60,453 nt of DNA, taken from Akkermansia muciniphila. GTDB taxonomy: Bacteria; Verrucomicrobiota; Verrucomicrobiia; Verrucomicrobiales; Akkermansiaceae. The position numbers were made by a program, and so were the translations under genes. The stretch spans positions 1 to 60,453 of the forward strand of contig SFDX01000024.1 of assembly GCA_004557455.1 (NCBI GenBank). Direction: 5' to 3'. Under the pieces are notes generated by a model. It was not told the origin of the DNA. It did no database searches and saw nothing but the letters and a program-made list of their open reading frames with translations. Shown one piece after another: positions 7,508 to 15,194 of the stretch. Within the stretch, counting starts at the first letter, position 1. Each line of letters opens with the position of its first letter.

Positions 7508-8809
7508 TTACTTCTTCTTGCTGCGGGAGAAGGAGACGTTAAAAGCCTTCTCCGGAGTATCTACCCAGGAATCACAGGTCATGACGCCGGTAATCTTACC
7601 CTCGGGGGTCAGGTGAAGGCGCAAGCCGCCATCGCCGGAGGCAGAGTCGAAGACCTCGGCCGTAGGCTGATCCGGGTCGTAGCGGCCGTCATAAATGGTG
7701 ATATCGATCGGGAAGCCGGCGTCATCCTTCGTGAGACTGCAACGCCCCTCGATGTCCATCTTGGCCACGGGCAGCTTGGTGTCATACAGCTTACCGAAGA
7801 AATGGATGGAGTCGTCCAAGGGCTTGGCAGCATCAATTTGGATGGACAATTCACCGAAACGATTGGACCGGTGCCACTCACCGCTGAAAACGTTACCGGC
7901 GGTCAAAGCCTCCTCACAGGTCTTACGGGCAGCCGCGCGCTGAGCCTCGGCATCCGTAGCGGCGGCGGCGGCGGCAAGGGACTGCTCCTCGCGCCTGGCC
8001 TGCTCTGCTACCCAGAACTCACGAGCACGCTGCTCCCGGCCGCGGATATACTCCTCCGCAGCAGTTGTGAAGGCGGCAATCTTCCCCTGAATCGTCGTGC
8101 GCAGCTCATCCATTACCTCGGGGGTCTGAACACGCAGGCCCTCCTCCCGCTCCGCGGCCGGCACCAAGCCGCGCAGGCCGGCCAGCTTCTCCTCCGGCAG
8201 GGAGACAGCGGTAACATTCCACTTCTTGGAAACCTCGTCGTAAACGGCAGAGACACGGGCGACCACGGAGACCGTATCCCCCTTCTTACCGGCAGGCACG
8301 TAGATGGGCGCCTCCGCCAGCTGCTTCAGCTCATCGAAAAGCGGCGCCAACTGCTCCGGCAGCGGGCAAGTCTTGCGCTGTTCCTCGGTGATGACATCCT
8401 CCGGAGCGCCGACCTGCAGGAGGTAGACGGACTCCGGCGTCATCGCGCGATTAGCCTGCGCATTGACAGCCTTGCGCTCATCGTTCAGGAAAGCGGGCGC
8501 GGGCTGCTTGGCGTAGACATCATCCGAGAGGACGAGATTGACGACCACATCCGCCTCATAGGCAGGGGAAGAGGCATCTCCCACCGGCACCGTGCAATCG
8601 CGGAACGACGCCACCGAGCCCACATCCAATTTTTCCAGCACCGCATTCTGTACGGCATCCGTCCCGATCGCGGGGTAAACGGAGGCGGCGGGAACCTGCG
8701 GGGTAGGTTCCGGGGATTTTCCATCGTTTTTCCCCTCATCCTGACACGAGCTGAGGAGGAGCAGCGAGGCGGTCGCAAAAGCTGTTGTGAATACCGTTTG
8801 TCTTTTCAT
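7508..8809 (-). CDS. Hypothetical lipoprotein with coiled coil
   Basis: The 433-residue protein has a clear lipobox (LLLLSSCQDEG, Cys about residue 22). An N-terminal domain of about 200 residues carries alternating acidic and hydrophobic segments. A helical, Glu/Arg/Ala-rich central part (EEYIRGREQRAREFW, EQARREEQSLAAAAA) is probably a coiled coil. The C-terminal beta-rich domain (about 310-425) contains FSGEWHRSNRFGELSIQI and DITIYDGRYDPDQPTAEV. The promoter at 8854-8882 overlaps the 3' end of lnt. No family is recognised; a structural or binding role at a membrane is an inference. Confidence 0.8.
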   Translation of the reverse strand: MKRQTVFTTAFATASLLLLSSCQDEGKNDGKSPEPTPQVPAASVYPAIGTDAVQNAVLEKLDVGSVASFRDCTVPVGDASSPAYEADVVVNLVLSDDVYAKQPAPAFLNDERKAVNAQANRAMTPESVYLLQVGAPEDVITEEQRKTCPLPEQLAPLFDELKQLAEAPIYVPAGKKGDTVSVVARVSAVYDEVSKKWNVTAVSLPEEKLAGLRGLVPAAEREEGLRVQTPEVMDELRTTIQGKIAAFTTAAEEYIRGREQRAREFWVAEQARREEQSLAAAAAATDAEAQRAAARKTCEEALTAGNVFSGEWHRSNRFGELSIQIDAAKPLDDSIHFFGKLYDTKLPVAKMDIEGRCSLTKDDAGFPIDITIYDGRYDPDQPTAEVFDSASGDGGLRLHLTPEGKITGVMTCDSWVDTPEKAFNVSFSRSKKK

Positions 8810-8853
8810 AACCGGGAGAAAGGGAATGAACCCAAAGGAAAGCTAACAGGGGT

Positions 8854-8882
8854 ATTGTGCACTATTTTTTCCCCTTTGTCAA
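8854..8882 (-). promoter_or_regulatory. Promoter of the coiled-coil lipoprotein gene
   Basis: On the minus strand TTGACA (8877-8882), 17 bases, then CACAAT (8854-8859). It overlaps the last codons of lnt, and the leader is about 40 bases. Confidence 0.5.
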
Positions 8883-10793
8883 GCCTGCGCGCTGTTGTAA
8901 AGGGCGCCGAAAGGCGGAAATGGTGTCATATCTGCGGAAGAATGCGGGCAGAGAGGTCAGAATCACCGTCAACAGAGCAGGAATAACCGTCCACTCGCCC
9001 AACACGGCAAAGATGGTCAGGCTCGCGTTCGCATCCACGGGCAGCAGCGCATAACTGAAGCCGCGCGTGTGGCAGTCTCCGTCCTTGCGCAGGGGGTCCA
9101 GCAGCGCCCCGTTGGGGGCTATGGCACAGCAGAGTCCCTTGTTAGCCGCGCGCACCATGGGCCGCCGCAGGGCAATGCAGGTGTAGGCGGCAGCGCGGGC
9201 CTGCATCTCGCCGCAACAACTATCACCGAACCAGCCGTCGTTCGTGCAGTTCACAATCACCTGGCGCCCGGTGCGCCGCACGAAGGGTCGCAGCAGGCCG
9301 GGCAGGCCGTCCTCAAAGCAGACGGCGGGTATAACCTGCACCGTCTCGTCCGAGCCGGGCACGGGCACGTTGAGGGGTTCCGTTCCCTCGCCGGGGTACA
9401 GCATGCCGCGGGCATCCATCCCCGTGAAGGCGCGGTAGCCGTCGCGCACCCACGCGCAGGACTCCGCAAAGGGGACGTATTCCCCGAAGGGCATCAGGTG
9501 CTGCTTGGACGCCGTGAGGGGGGCACCGTCCGGCGGAAACACAGCCAAGGTGTTGTGTCCCCTCGGCAGATGCGTCGGGTCGTCGGGGTCGAGGTCATAG
9601 AGCGTGGTCCCGGCAAAGAACACCGGCGGGGGCGTAGCCAGCTCCCCTATCTCCTCCCGCAACTGCGCCAGGGAGGGCTGCAGGACCTCCGTTGTGTAGC
9701 GATCCGGCAACAGCTCGCGGGTCTTCGCATCGCGCCAAAGGGGGCGGGCCATGGCACTCTCCGGCCACACGACCCACACGGGCAGGGCCTGCTGCAGCCC
9801 GCCGCCCGGTTTCTGCCGCAGGGCCTGCTCGATGGTATTCTGCTGCACCTGTTGCATGTGCTGCAGGGTATCGCGCATCATCGGGACATCCGAGCCCGCG
9901 CCGCCGCTGAAAATGACATGCTGGTCAATATCACGCTGCATGCTCATCACCGGCAGATGCAGCACGGATTCGCGCGAGGCCATGGCCGTCGGCGAATAGG
10001 CTCGGGCAAAGAAGATGCCGCCGATGAAGAGCCCGAAGACCAGCACCATGCAGAGGTAAAAATCCCAAGGGCTGCGGTAGGTCCTTGCTCCCTTGTATAA
10101 CAAAATACAGCGGCGCCCGGCTCCCCAAAGCACCACGTTGGTGAACACGGGCAGAAAGGCCAGACCCGCTAAGCCCACAACTTCCGCCCACTGCGCCAAG
10201 GAGAGGCCGTGGTAGAGCGGCATGGCCAGGTGGGCCCAAGTGATGGCCGCCGGTCCTGCCGCCCCGCGCGCCCAATCGACGCACACCCACAGCATGCCGC
10301 AGCCCAGGGCGCAGCGCAGGGTGGTGCCCAAGTCCCGCAGGGCCCAGTCATCGCACATCTGTTGGCGGCGGATCTGCGGCAGCCCCCCCTCCTCGGTGGG
10401 AACGGGCTCCAGGCGCGGGCGCAGCAGCGTGTTCGCCACACCGGCCCACAAGCCCACGAGCACGGCGTACAGTCCCATGAGGGGCAAAAAGATCGCCGGC
10501 CCGAACACCCACAGGGGGTTACCGAAGAGGCTCCCCACGTTGTTCACCCACCAAAAATTCACGCTGTGCCAAGCCACCGCATACAGCCAGCCCAACAAGA
10601 AGCCGCGCAGAAAGCCCGGCTTGCCTAACCACAGGGCGGTCAGCAGCGGCAAGAGGCCCACCCACACCAGGCCCCCGCAATCACAGGGGTGGAAGGCCAG
10701 CGACATCAGCAGGCCGCCGAGCAGGCTGAGGAGAACGGCAGCCCACAGGGGCAGCCCTACCGCAGGGGAGATGTGTTTTACATCTGCGGCCAT
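8862..10793 (-). CDS. lnt: Apolipoprotein N-acyltransferase
   Basis: This inner-membrane enzyme adds the third acyl chain to the N-terminal Cys of lipoproteins. The N-terminal half has multiple membrane helices (AAVLLSLLGGLLMSLAF, FLPLMGLYAVLVGLWAG). The C-terminal nitrilase-fold domain holds the expected Glu-Lys-Cys triad: VVWPESAM (E about 344), SKQHLMPFGEYVPF (K about 429) and PAVCFEDG (C about 490). It also has NDGWFGDSCCGEMQA and RAANKGLCC. At 643 residues it is longer than the E. coli enzyme (512). It is downstream of, and 3 bases from, a small membrane protein gene, so the pair forms an operon. Confidence 0.93.
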   Translation of the reverse strand: MAADVKHISPAVGLPLWAAVLLSLLGGLLMSLAFHPCDCGGLVWVGLLPLLTALWLGKPGFLRGFLLGWLYAVAWHSVNFWWVNNVGSLFGNPLWVFGPAIFLPLMGLYAVLVGLWAGVANTLLRPRLEPVPTEEGGLPQIRRQQMCDDWALRDLGTTLRCALGCGMLWVCVDWARGAAGPAAITWAHLAMPLYHGLSLAQWAEVVGLAGLAFLPVFTNVVLWGAGRRCILLYKGARTYRSPWDFYLCMVLVFGLFIGGIFFARAYSPTAMASRESVLHLPVMSMQRDIDQHVIFSGGAGSDVPMMRDTLQHMQQVQQNTIEQALRQKPGGGLQQALPVWVVWPESAMARPLWRDAKTRELLPDRYTTEVLQPSLAQLREEIGELATPPPVFFAGTTLYDLDPDDPTHLPRGHNTLAVFPPDGAPLTASKQHLMPFGEYVPFAESCAWVRDGYRAFTGMDARGMLYPGEGTEPLNVPVPGSDETVQVIPAVCFEDGLPGLLRPFVRRTGRQVIVNCTNDGWFGDSCCGEMQARAAAYTCIALRRPMVRAANKGLCCAIAPNGALLDPLRKDGDCHTRGFSYALLPVDANASLTIFAVLGEWTVIPALLTVILTSLPAFFRRYDTISAFRRPLQQRAGLTKGKK

Positions 10794-10796
10794 GGC

Positions 10797-11429
10797 TCAC
10801 AGGGGATTGGCGTTGATGGTGCAGTAGCCCAACTTCTCCTCCGCTCCGCCCTCCGGTATGTTAGAGACATAGATGCGCCACAGCGGCTCCGACTCATCAA
10901 TGCGGTGCAGCATATAGTTGCGCGTGGGCACCCAAGCCGCCAGCTGCGGGTTATGTGCCAGGTCCCCGCACATGGAAAACTGCTCCTCCAGCTGAAATCC
11001 GCGCTCAATGTGAACGGTCATCTCGCCCTTCCCGTTCTGCAACACGCCGTTACGGTAATCTATACCCACGGTCTGCCCGACCGTCCTGCCGCCGGAGTCC
11101 ACAAAGCGCAACAAGAGCCGCCCCTTCCCGCTTATCCCCTCCGCGCGCACCGTCGCCTCCGGGTAAATCGGGGCGCGAAGAGCCAGGCGCGTGCCTTGCT
11201 CCGCCGCCTTCCACTCCGCATCCACTCCCGCAATGGTGATGCCCGTCCCCTTCCACGGCCAGCCCGCATCCACCTTCCGCCACTCACAGGTCGGCATGTC
11301 TCGCAACATCCACAGCGCCCCACCCACCGAAAGGGGTACCAGGGCCAAGGCCGCTATCCCCCACACCGCCTCCGCGCGGTTCTTAAACCACCCCAAATAG
11401 GCCTTTTTTTCGTCTTTTTGAGTCGTCAT
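10797..11429 (-). CDS. Membrane-anchored hypothetical protein, lnt operon
   Basis: The 210-residue protein has a short basic cytoplasmic N-terminus, one membrane helix (AVWGIAALALVPLSVGGALWML, residues about 22-43) and an extracytoplasmic beta-rich domain (GRLLLRFVDSGGRTVGQTVG, MTVHIERGFQLEEQFSM). The stop codon is 3 bases before the lnt start, so the two are co-transcribed; a role in the envelope is plausible. Upstream, TTGCAA (11458-11463) and AAAATA (11435-11440) at 17-base spacing sit only 5 bases before the ATG. The family is not recognised. Confidence 0.75.
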   Translation of the reverse strand: MTTQKDEKKAYLGWFKNRAEAVWGIAALALVPLSVGGALWMLRDMPTCEWRKVDAGWPWKGTGITIAGVDAEWKAAEQGTRLALRAPIYPEATVRAEGISGKGRLLLRFVDSGGRTVGQTVGIDYRNGVLQNGKGEMTVHIERGFQLEEQFSMCGDLAHNPQLAAWVPTRNYMLHRIDESEPLWRIYVSNIPEGGAEEKLGYCTINANPL

Positions 11430-11533
11430 GCCCCTATTTTGCGCAAAAAATCGCGAGTTGCAATAAAAAAAGATTGATTTTCCGCGAAAAATGTAAAAAA
11501 ATAGTCAGGGGAGCAAACCGCCCCATACACACT

Positions 11534-11767
11534 ATGGCTGATATTGACGAGAAGAATGAGAAGAACGTGCCCGGCAAGTTCTACGTGGACAGCAACTGCA
11601 TCGACTGCGACCTTTGCCGCGAGACGGCTAAGGACTTCTTTGCCCGTGACGATGACGAGGGTGTTTCCTTCGTCTGCAAGCAACCCACCACCGACGAGGA
11701 AGTCGCCCTCTGCACGGAGGCGATGGAGGGCTGCCCGGTTCAGGCCATCGGCGACGACGGCGAGTAA
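11534..11767 (+). CDS. Ferredoxin, single [4Fe-4S] type
   Basis: The 77-residue acidic protein has Cys arranged CIDCDLC in the N-terminal part and GCPVQAIG near the C-terminus. This CxxCxxC...CP pattern can bind one [4Fe-4S] cluster, as in short monocluster ferredoxins. A further Cys in SFVCKQP and one in VALCTEAM lie between. The start at 11534 (MADIDEKNEK) fits the family; the frame is open further upstream without protein-like content. It would be a small soluble electron carrier; partners are not evident from neighbours. A terminator follows directly. Confidence 0.85.
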   Translation: MADIDEKNEKNVPGKFYVDSNCIDCDLCRETAKDFFARDDDEGVSFVCKQPTTDEEVALCTEAMEGCPVQAIGDDGE

Positions 11768-11792
11768 ACCCCGGCGCACATTCTACCGTAAA

Positions 11793-11821
11793 CCCGGGGG
11801 CCTTGTGCTCCCGGGCTTTTT
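11793..11821 (+). terminator. Terminator of the ferredoxin gene
   Basis: A CCCGGGGGC/GCTCCCGGG hairpin (11793-11815) is followed by CTTTTTG. It lies just before the next start codon at 11827, which overlaps the end of the T tract region. Confidence 0.75.
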
Positions 11822-11826
11822 GCCCC

Positions 11827-12309
11827 ATGCCCCCGCGCAGAAAAAAGAAGGAGTCCGACAAGAAGGCGCCGAAGCCCAACGACTCCCGCCCGCGCTTCTA
11901 CTGGGATTACGTCCCCGGCGTCGGTGAACGCGCCGAGCGTTCTGTAGCCCGCGCCCAAGGGGCTGTCAACCAAGCGCGGGCAGACTTTTACGGAGTCGGC
12001 GACACCCTCCCCTCGGGGAGCAACATGCACAGCATGCAGGCTCTTCTCGCCGAGCTCATCGATGACCTACACTTGGAAGAGGAGGAGTTCGCCGCCGAAA
12101 TTCTCGCCCGCGCTTGGGCCAAGGCCGTCGGCCCTTTCATCTCCGGCCGCGCCGAGCTCACCTCCGTTTCCCACGGCATCGCCTGCGTCCGCACCGCCCA
12201 CCCCACCGTCCGTTTCGAGCTTAACCGCCTCAAACCCCAAATCATCCGCGCCCTGAACGCCGCACTCGGCGACAACACCGTCACCTCCGTCCGCATCTCC
12301 CACGGATGA
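11827..12309 (+). CDS. DUF721 protein, DciA-like
   Basis: The 160-residue protein has a basic, disordered start (MPPRRKKKESDKKAPKPN) and a C-terminal DUF721-like domain (about residues 60-160): LARAWAKAVGPFISGRAE, IACVRTAHPTVRFELNRLKP and LGDNTVTSVRI. Family members (DciA) load the replicative helicase DnaB in bacteria that lack DnaC/DnaI. The fold match is made from the pattern of the W-x-VG segment and the 'shielded strand, L-x-x-L' end. The ATG at 11827 sits right after the ferredoxin terminator. Confidence 0.65.
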   Translation: MPPRRKKKESDKKAPKPNDSRPRFYWDYVPGVGERAERSVARAQGAVNQARADFYGVGDTLPSGSNMHSMQALLAELIDDLHLEEEEFAAEILARAWAKAVGPFISGRAELTSVSHGIACVRTAHPTVRFELNRLKPQIIRALNAALGDNTVTSVRISHG

Positions 12310-12449
12310 ACCGGTGAGAAAACTACCCCCAGACCCACGCGAACCCACCTGCAGGAGCTTTCCGCGAAGCCCTCGCTCCATAAAGGAGCACCGAAAAAAG
12401 CCCTGTCCTTATAATCCAGTTCCGGCCTCACATCGGCCCTACGAGAAAG

Positions 12450-12467
12450 GGCTACAGCATTATGAAT
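12450..12467. repeat. Palindromic element, distal copy
   Basis: ACAGCATT-ATG-AATGCTG forms 7-bp perfect arms about 195 bases before the PEP-CTERM start codon. The surrounding bases CTACAGCATT-N3-AATGCTGA-N2-CAAG also occur, in the same orientation relative to the gene, about 175 bases before the lipoprotein gene at 35802-36383. Confidence 0.5.
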
Positions 12468-12603
12468 GCTGAGTCAAGCGCAAAACAGGTTTTTTCTTGA
12501 AAAAATCAGCTCTTTCGCCAATTTTTTCCTCTACTCGCCGTCTCCCCCTCTCTTGACGAATCGGTTGTAAGTCCTTGAGTATCAATAGTTTCCATGGGGT
12601 GTG

Positions 12604-12620
12604 CATTCATAATGCTGTAT
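12604..12620. repeat. Palindromic element, promoter-proximal copy
   Basis: GCATTCATAATGCTGT is the reverse complement of the distal copy at 12451-12466, a 16-base inverted match. It runs into the TATACT -10 candidate (12618-12623), a position suited to an operator. Confidence 0.5.
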
Positions 12621-12658
12621 ACTTATCGTCGAGCTAAGGGAACGCTCTGCCACGAAAA

Positions 12659-13387
12659 ATGAAAAAAAGCTTTTCCACACTTCTCGTCGTATTACTGGCG
12701 TCAGGAACCTCTTTTGCCACCACGGGTGTAACAGGTTCTATCACCTTATCGGAGCCGACGAAATATGCTTTCATCGCCACGTCCCTCCTCTCCAAGGACA
12801 GCCTGTCAACGATTATCAACACCGGGAATCGTTGGGAAGCTCTGCTCGGATACACACTGACGGGGGGGCAGATCTCTCATTCAATTTCTGTCGGCACATG
12901 GAATAACCAGAATGAGTTGCATATTTATAACACAACAGCGGGCTCAGCAATATCAGGATATGCGGCCTATTCTTTCTCTGATAGTACCTCTTGGCCGACA
13001 GGGCACAAACTTGTCAACGCCTTTCCGGATCTTACCAATGCGATTGCAGGATCGATAACTCTCGGATACCAAACCGTCAATGCTAGCTCGACCCTTTCCG
13101 GAACAGCTGTCGTTCTATCAGTACTGTTCAGCGATGGCTCGATTACATCGATATATGGTCTGAACAGCAGCGTAAAATACAAGGATCAAGAGGTCACGAC
13201 CATAACCTATGCCTCCGAGCTTCTGGAATCTCCACAGGTCGAAGTTCTGACATCGTCTTGGAGCAAGGATTCGTTAATTGAAGCTAATAAAGGAATACTC
13301 CGCACTGTTCCCGAGCCCACCACAGCCACGCTTTCCCTGTTGGCTTTAGCTGGTTTGGCGGCGCGGAGACGGCGCAGGGTGGCCTAA
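12659..13387 (+). CDS. PEP-CTERM sorting domain protein
   Basis: A 242-residue exported protein with an N-terminal signal peptide (MKKSFSTLLVVLLASGTSFA). The C-terminal sorting signal has VPEPTT, a hydrophobic helix (ATLSLLALAGLAA) and a basic end (RRRRR). Such proteins are recognised and cleaved by an exosortase and placed at the surface. The body (about 25-210) is Ser/Thr-rich and beta-like (TGSITLSEPTKYAF, GGQISHSISVGTW) with no known domain. The C-terminal motif is typical of Akkermansia. No exosortase is in the window. A strong terminator follows. Confidence 0.9.
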   Translation: MKKSFSTLLVVLLASGTSFATTGVTGSITLSEPTKYAFIATSLLSKDSLSTIINTGNRWEALLGYTLTGGQISHSISVGTWNNQNELHIYNTTAGSAISGYAAYSFSDSTSWPTGHKLVNAFPDLTNAIAGSITLGYQTVNASSTLSGTAVVLSVLFSDGSITSIYGLNSSVKYKDQEVTTITYASELLESPQVEVLTSSWSKDSLIEANKGILRTVPEPTTATLSLLALAGLAARRRRRVA

Positions 13388-13415
13388 AGTTTTTTTCGGT
13401 AAATGTAGGTTAGGA

Positions 13416-13446
13416 GCCTCCGCCTGAGTTGGGCGGGGGCTTTCTT
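13416..13446 (+). terminator. Terminator of the PEP-CTERM gene
   Basis: GCCTCCGCC (13416-13424), loop TGAGTT, GGGCGGGGGC (13431-13440), then TTTCTT. Confidence 0.8.
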
Positions 13447-13506
13447 GATTCTGCGGGGGAAGCCTTACCGAAGTTCCGGGAGCTATCTGATGCAGGCCCG
13501 GCCCCG

Positions 13507-13680
13507 TTATAGCTCCTGCTTTTCGGCGGCCTCGGCGTGGTATTCGTCGGGGGCGGAGTAGTCCGCGCGCTGCAGGATGAAGGTGCGCAGGATTTCGCGG
13601 GCGGCACGGCGGGCCTCGTGGGGAAGCAGGTCGCGGTGTTGCGTGTTTCCGTTGCGTAGCTGTAGCTTGTCTTTTGGCAT
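13507..13680 (-). CDS. Small basic/acidic 57-residue protein
   Basis: The minus strand encodes MPKDKLQLRNGNTQHRDLL through AEAAEKQEL, 57 residues with a balanced, charged, helical composition typical of a real small protein. It starts at ATG 13680 with AGAGACG about 8 bases upstream. A promoter (13846-13874) gives a leader of about 160 bases that contains very short ORFs, including ATGAACGGCAAG (MNGKLKA) ending just before this gene. It lies next to a restriction-system remnant. An antitoxin-like or regulatory role is only a guess. Confidence 0.5.
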   Translation of the reverse strand: MPKDKLQLRNGNTQHRDLLPHEARRAAREILRTFILQRADYSAPDEYHAEAAEKQEL

Positions 13681-13845
13681 CGCTGCGTCTCTTGGGGTTA
13701 TGCTTTTAGCTTGCCGTTCATCAGACGGTGTAGGCGTAGGTCACACTGTTTGTTGAGGTTTTGATCACTCCTGGTCGGTCATGTGATGTTTATCTGCTGT
13801 TCGGAGTGCGGATCGGCTCCTACCCTAACACATCATTCGCCTCTC

Positions 13846-13874
13846 AATGTAGCATTTACAGGCCGCTTAGTCAA
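13846..13874 (-). promoter_or_regulatory. Promoter for the 57-residue protein gene
   Basis: On the minus strand TTGACT (13869-13874), 17 bases, TACATT (13846-13851). The rest of 13681-13961 shows no gene. Confidence 0.55.
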
Positions 13875-13961
13875 ACCTATCCCCCCCTCTGCCAATGCAA
13901 GCGCCGAGAAGCCGCCCCCGAACTGCGGAGAGCCCCACCTATCCGAAGCGCAGTCCTGCCT

Positions 13962-14363
13962 CTACGCCTCCCCAACCGCCGCTCGCAGCACCTCCTCGTC
14001 CGGGAGCGTGTAGGCGGTGCGGAAGCGGCGGTAGAAAGCCTGAGCCAGCAACTCGCGCAAGCGCGTGCGCTTGTCGTCATCCTGCATCAAATTCTCAAAC
14101 CCCTCCATGCTCTTGACGTAGCAATCCATGGCGGCGTGTTCAAAAATATCCTTGAAAATGGTATCCATGAACACCTTCATGTTGGAGCTTCGTGCCGATG
14201 CCGCCAGGCAGTCATGGAAGCGTTTGATGACGGTCATGGGCAGAATCACCTTGCCGTATTCATGCGGCTTAAAAATGCCGAAGATCGCATTGGCCACATT
14301 CCAAATGACTGTGGCTTTTTCCTGAATGTCGGTGCCTACCCGATCAATCCTGTCGTCTTCCAT
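13962..14363 (-). pseudogene. hsdM-hsdR deletion fusion remnant
   Basis: The 133-codon frame begins like the N-terminus of a type I restriction methylase subunit (IWNVANAIFGIFKPHEYGKV, then ILPMTVIKRFHDCL; HsdM_N). After about 55 residues it continues like the extreme C-terminus of a type I endonuclease subunit (FKDIFEHAAMDCYVKSMEGF, LAQAFYRRFRTAY; compare the usual 'F...A...Y......F..LF.D..KY..I...LA..LY..FR' of HsdR). The simplest reading is one in-frame deletion that removed most of hsdM, any hsdS and most of hsdR. No catalytic motif of either enzyme remains. It still has an intact start and stop. Confidence 0.6.
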
Positions 14364-14464
14364 GATGAGCTATCTTTCGACCTGCAAAGTGTAACAAAAA
14401 CAAGGTTCTGAAAAAAACGAAAAAAGACGTTATCAGGCGGTCGCGCTCCCTGCCCTCCGAGCGC

Positions 14465-14493
14465 AAAAAGGGGGAGACCAAGCGGTCTCCCCC
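14465..14493 (-). terminator. Terminator of the PTPS-like gene
   Basis: Perfect 10-bp arms GGGGGAGACC (14470-14479) and GGTCTCCCCC (14484-14493) with loop AAGC, followed on the minus strand by TTTTT (14465-14469). Confidence 0.85.
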
Positions 14494-14522
14494 GGTGGGT
14501 GATGCGTCGGTATGCGGGGCGC

Positions 14523-15089
14523 TTACTTCTTCTTGTAGCCGCACTTGGGGCAGCTGCCGTCCTTGTCCAGCGCGATGCCGCAGAGCGGGCAGCGGTCGAT
14601 GCTCCCCTTGACCTCGAACTCGCAGGAGGCGGCGTTGACGCCGCTCGTGAAGGTGATCTTCGCGATATTGAGCTTGTCCTTGAGCAGCGAGTAGACAATC
14701 TTGATCATGCCCTCCACCGTCATCGTCTCCTTGGTGACGACCAGGCGGCAGTCGGGATAGGCGGTGCAGAGCTCGTTGCTGAAGGCCTCGCCCTTCATGG
14801 TGTTGGTGCGGTGGCCGTTCTTGATGCCCTGCTTCTCGTAGACGTCCAGAATGGCCGGCAGCAGCGGGTCGTCCTCGCGCAGAATCAGCGCGTGGTCAAA
14901 GTTTTTGATGACATCCCAGGCCGTCTTCTGAATCTCGTTGCAGGGGAACACCATGTTCACGCCCGGCTCCACGCTGTCCTCCACCTCGATGGTGAGCACA
15001 CCCGTGTGGCCGTGCAGATACTGAGCCTCGCCCTGGAAACGATAGAAACGGTGGGCATACTGAATGTCAAATGTTGTGATACTTCTCAT
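14523..15089 (-). CDS. PTPS/QueD-like protein with zinc ribbon
   Basis: The 188-residue protein belongs to the 6-pyruvoyl-tetrahydropterin synthase/QueD family. The zinc-binding His are visible (IQYAHRFYRF, LHGHTGVLTIEVE), as are FDHALILREDD and an acidic VTKETMTVE near the end. Two features are unusual. The catalytic Cys of QueD, four residues before the first His of HGH, is Ala here (GEAQYLHGH). A C-terminal extension carries four Cys (RCPLCGIALDKDGSCPKCG), a likely zinc ribbon. The start at 15089 is chosen because it begins directly with the first strand; a longer frame opens at 15167. Promoter 15136-15163. The substrate is uncertain. Confidence 0.75.
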   Translation of the reverse strand: MRSITTFDIQYAHRFYRFQGEAQYLHGHTGVLTIEVEDSVEPGVNMVFPCNEIQKTAWDVIKNFDHALILREDDPLLPAILDVYEKQGIKNGHRTNTMKGEAFSNELCTAYPDCRLVVTKETMTVEGMIKIVYSLLKDKLNIAKITFTSGVNAASCEFEVKGSIDRCPLCGIALDKDGSCPKCGYKKK

Positions 15090-15135
15090 GGCTGTACGAA
15101 TCTTGTTCAGCAGCGGTCGGATGGCCGCTGAGCCT

Positions 15136-15163
15136 ATTTTATCATTATTCGAATTAAAAGCAA
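15136..15163 (-). promoter_or_regulatory. Promoter of the PTPS-like gene
   Basis: On the minus strand TTGCTT (15158-15163), 16 bases, TAAAAT (15136-15141). Confidence 0.5.
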
Positions 15164-15194
15164 GCAAAAAACAAACTTTTCGGGGAAAACTGCG

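Larger units (their letters stand above)
12310..12658. other. Regulatory intergenic region before the PEP-CTERM gene
   Basis: No gene is seen in these 349 bases. They hold AGCCCT/AGGGCT arms around 12394-12451 enclosing a small GGCC...GGCC hairpin, and two copies of a palindrome (12450-12467 and 12604-12620) that are inverted relative to each other. A TATACT box (12618-12623) overlaps the end of the second palindrome but has no matching -35, which suggests activator-dependent transcription. Confidence 0.5.

Noticed and set aside
12394..12451. Possible structured RNA between the DUF721 and PEP-CTERM genes
   Set aside because: Six-base arms and one inner hairpin do not match any RNA family I recognise; it is recorded only in the intergenic entry.
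13410..13607. A 65-codon Pro/Ser-rich minus-strand frame
   Set aside because: It overlaps the PEP-CTERM terminator and the better-supported 57-codon gene in another frame.
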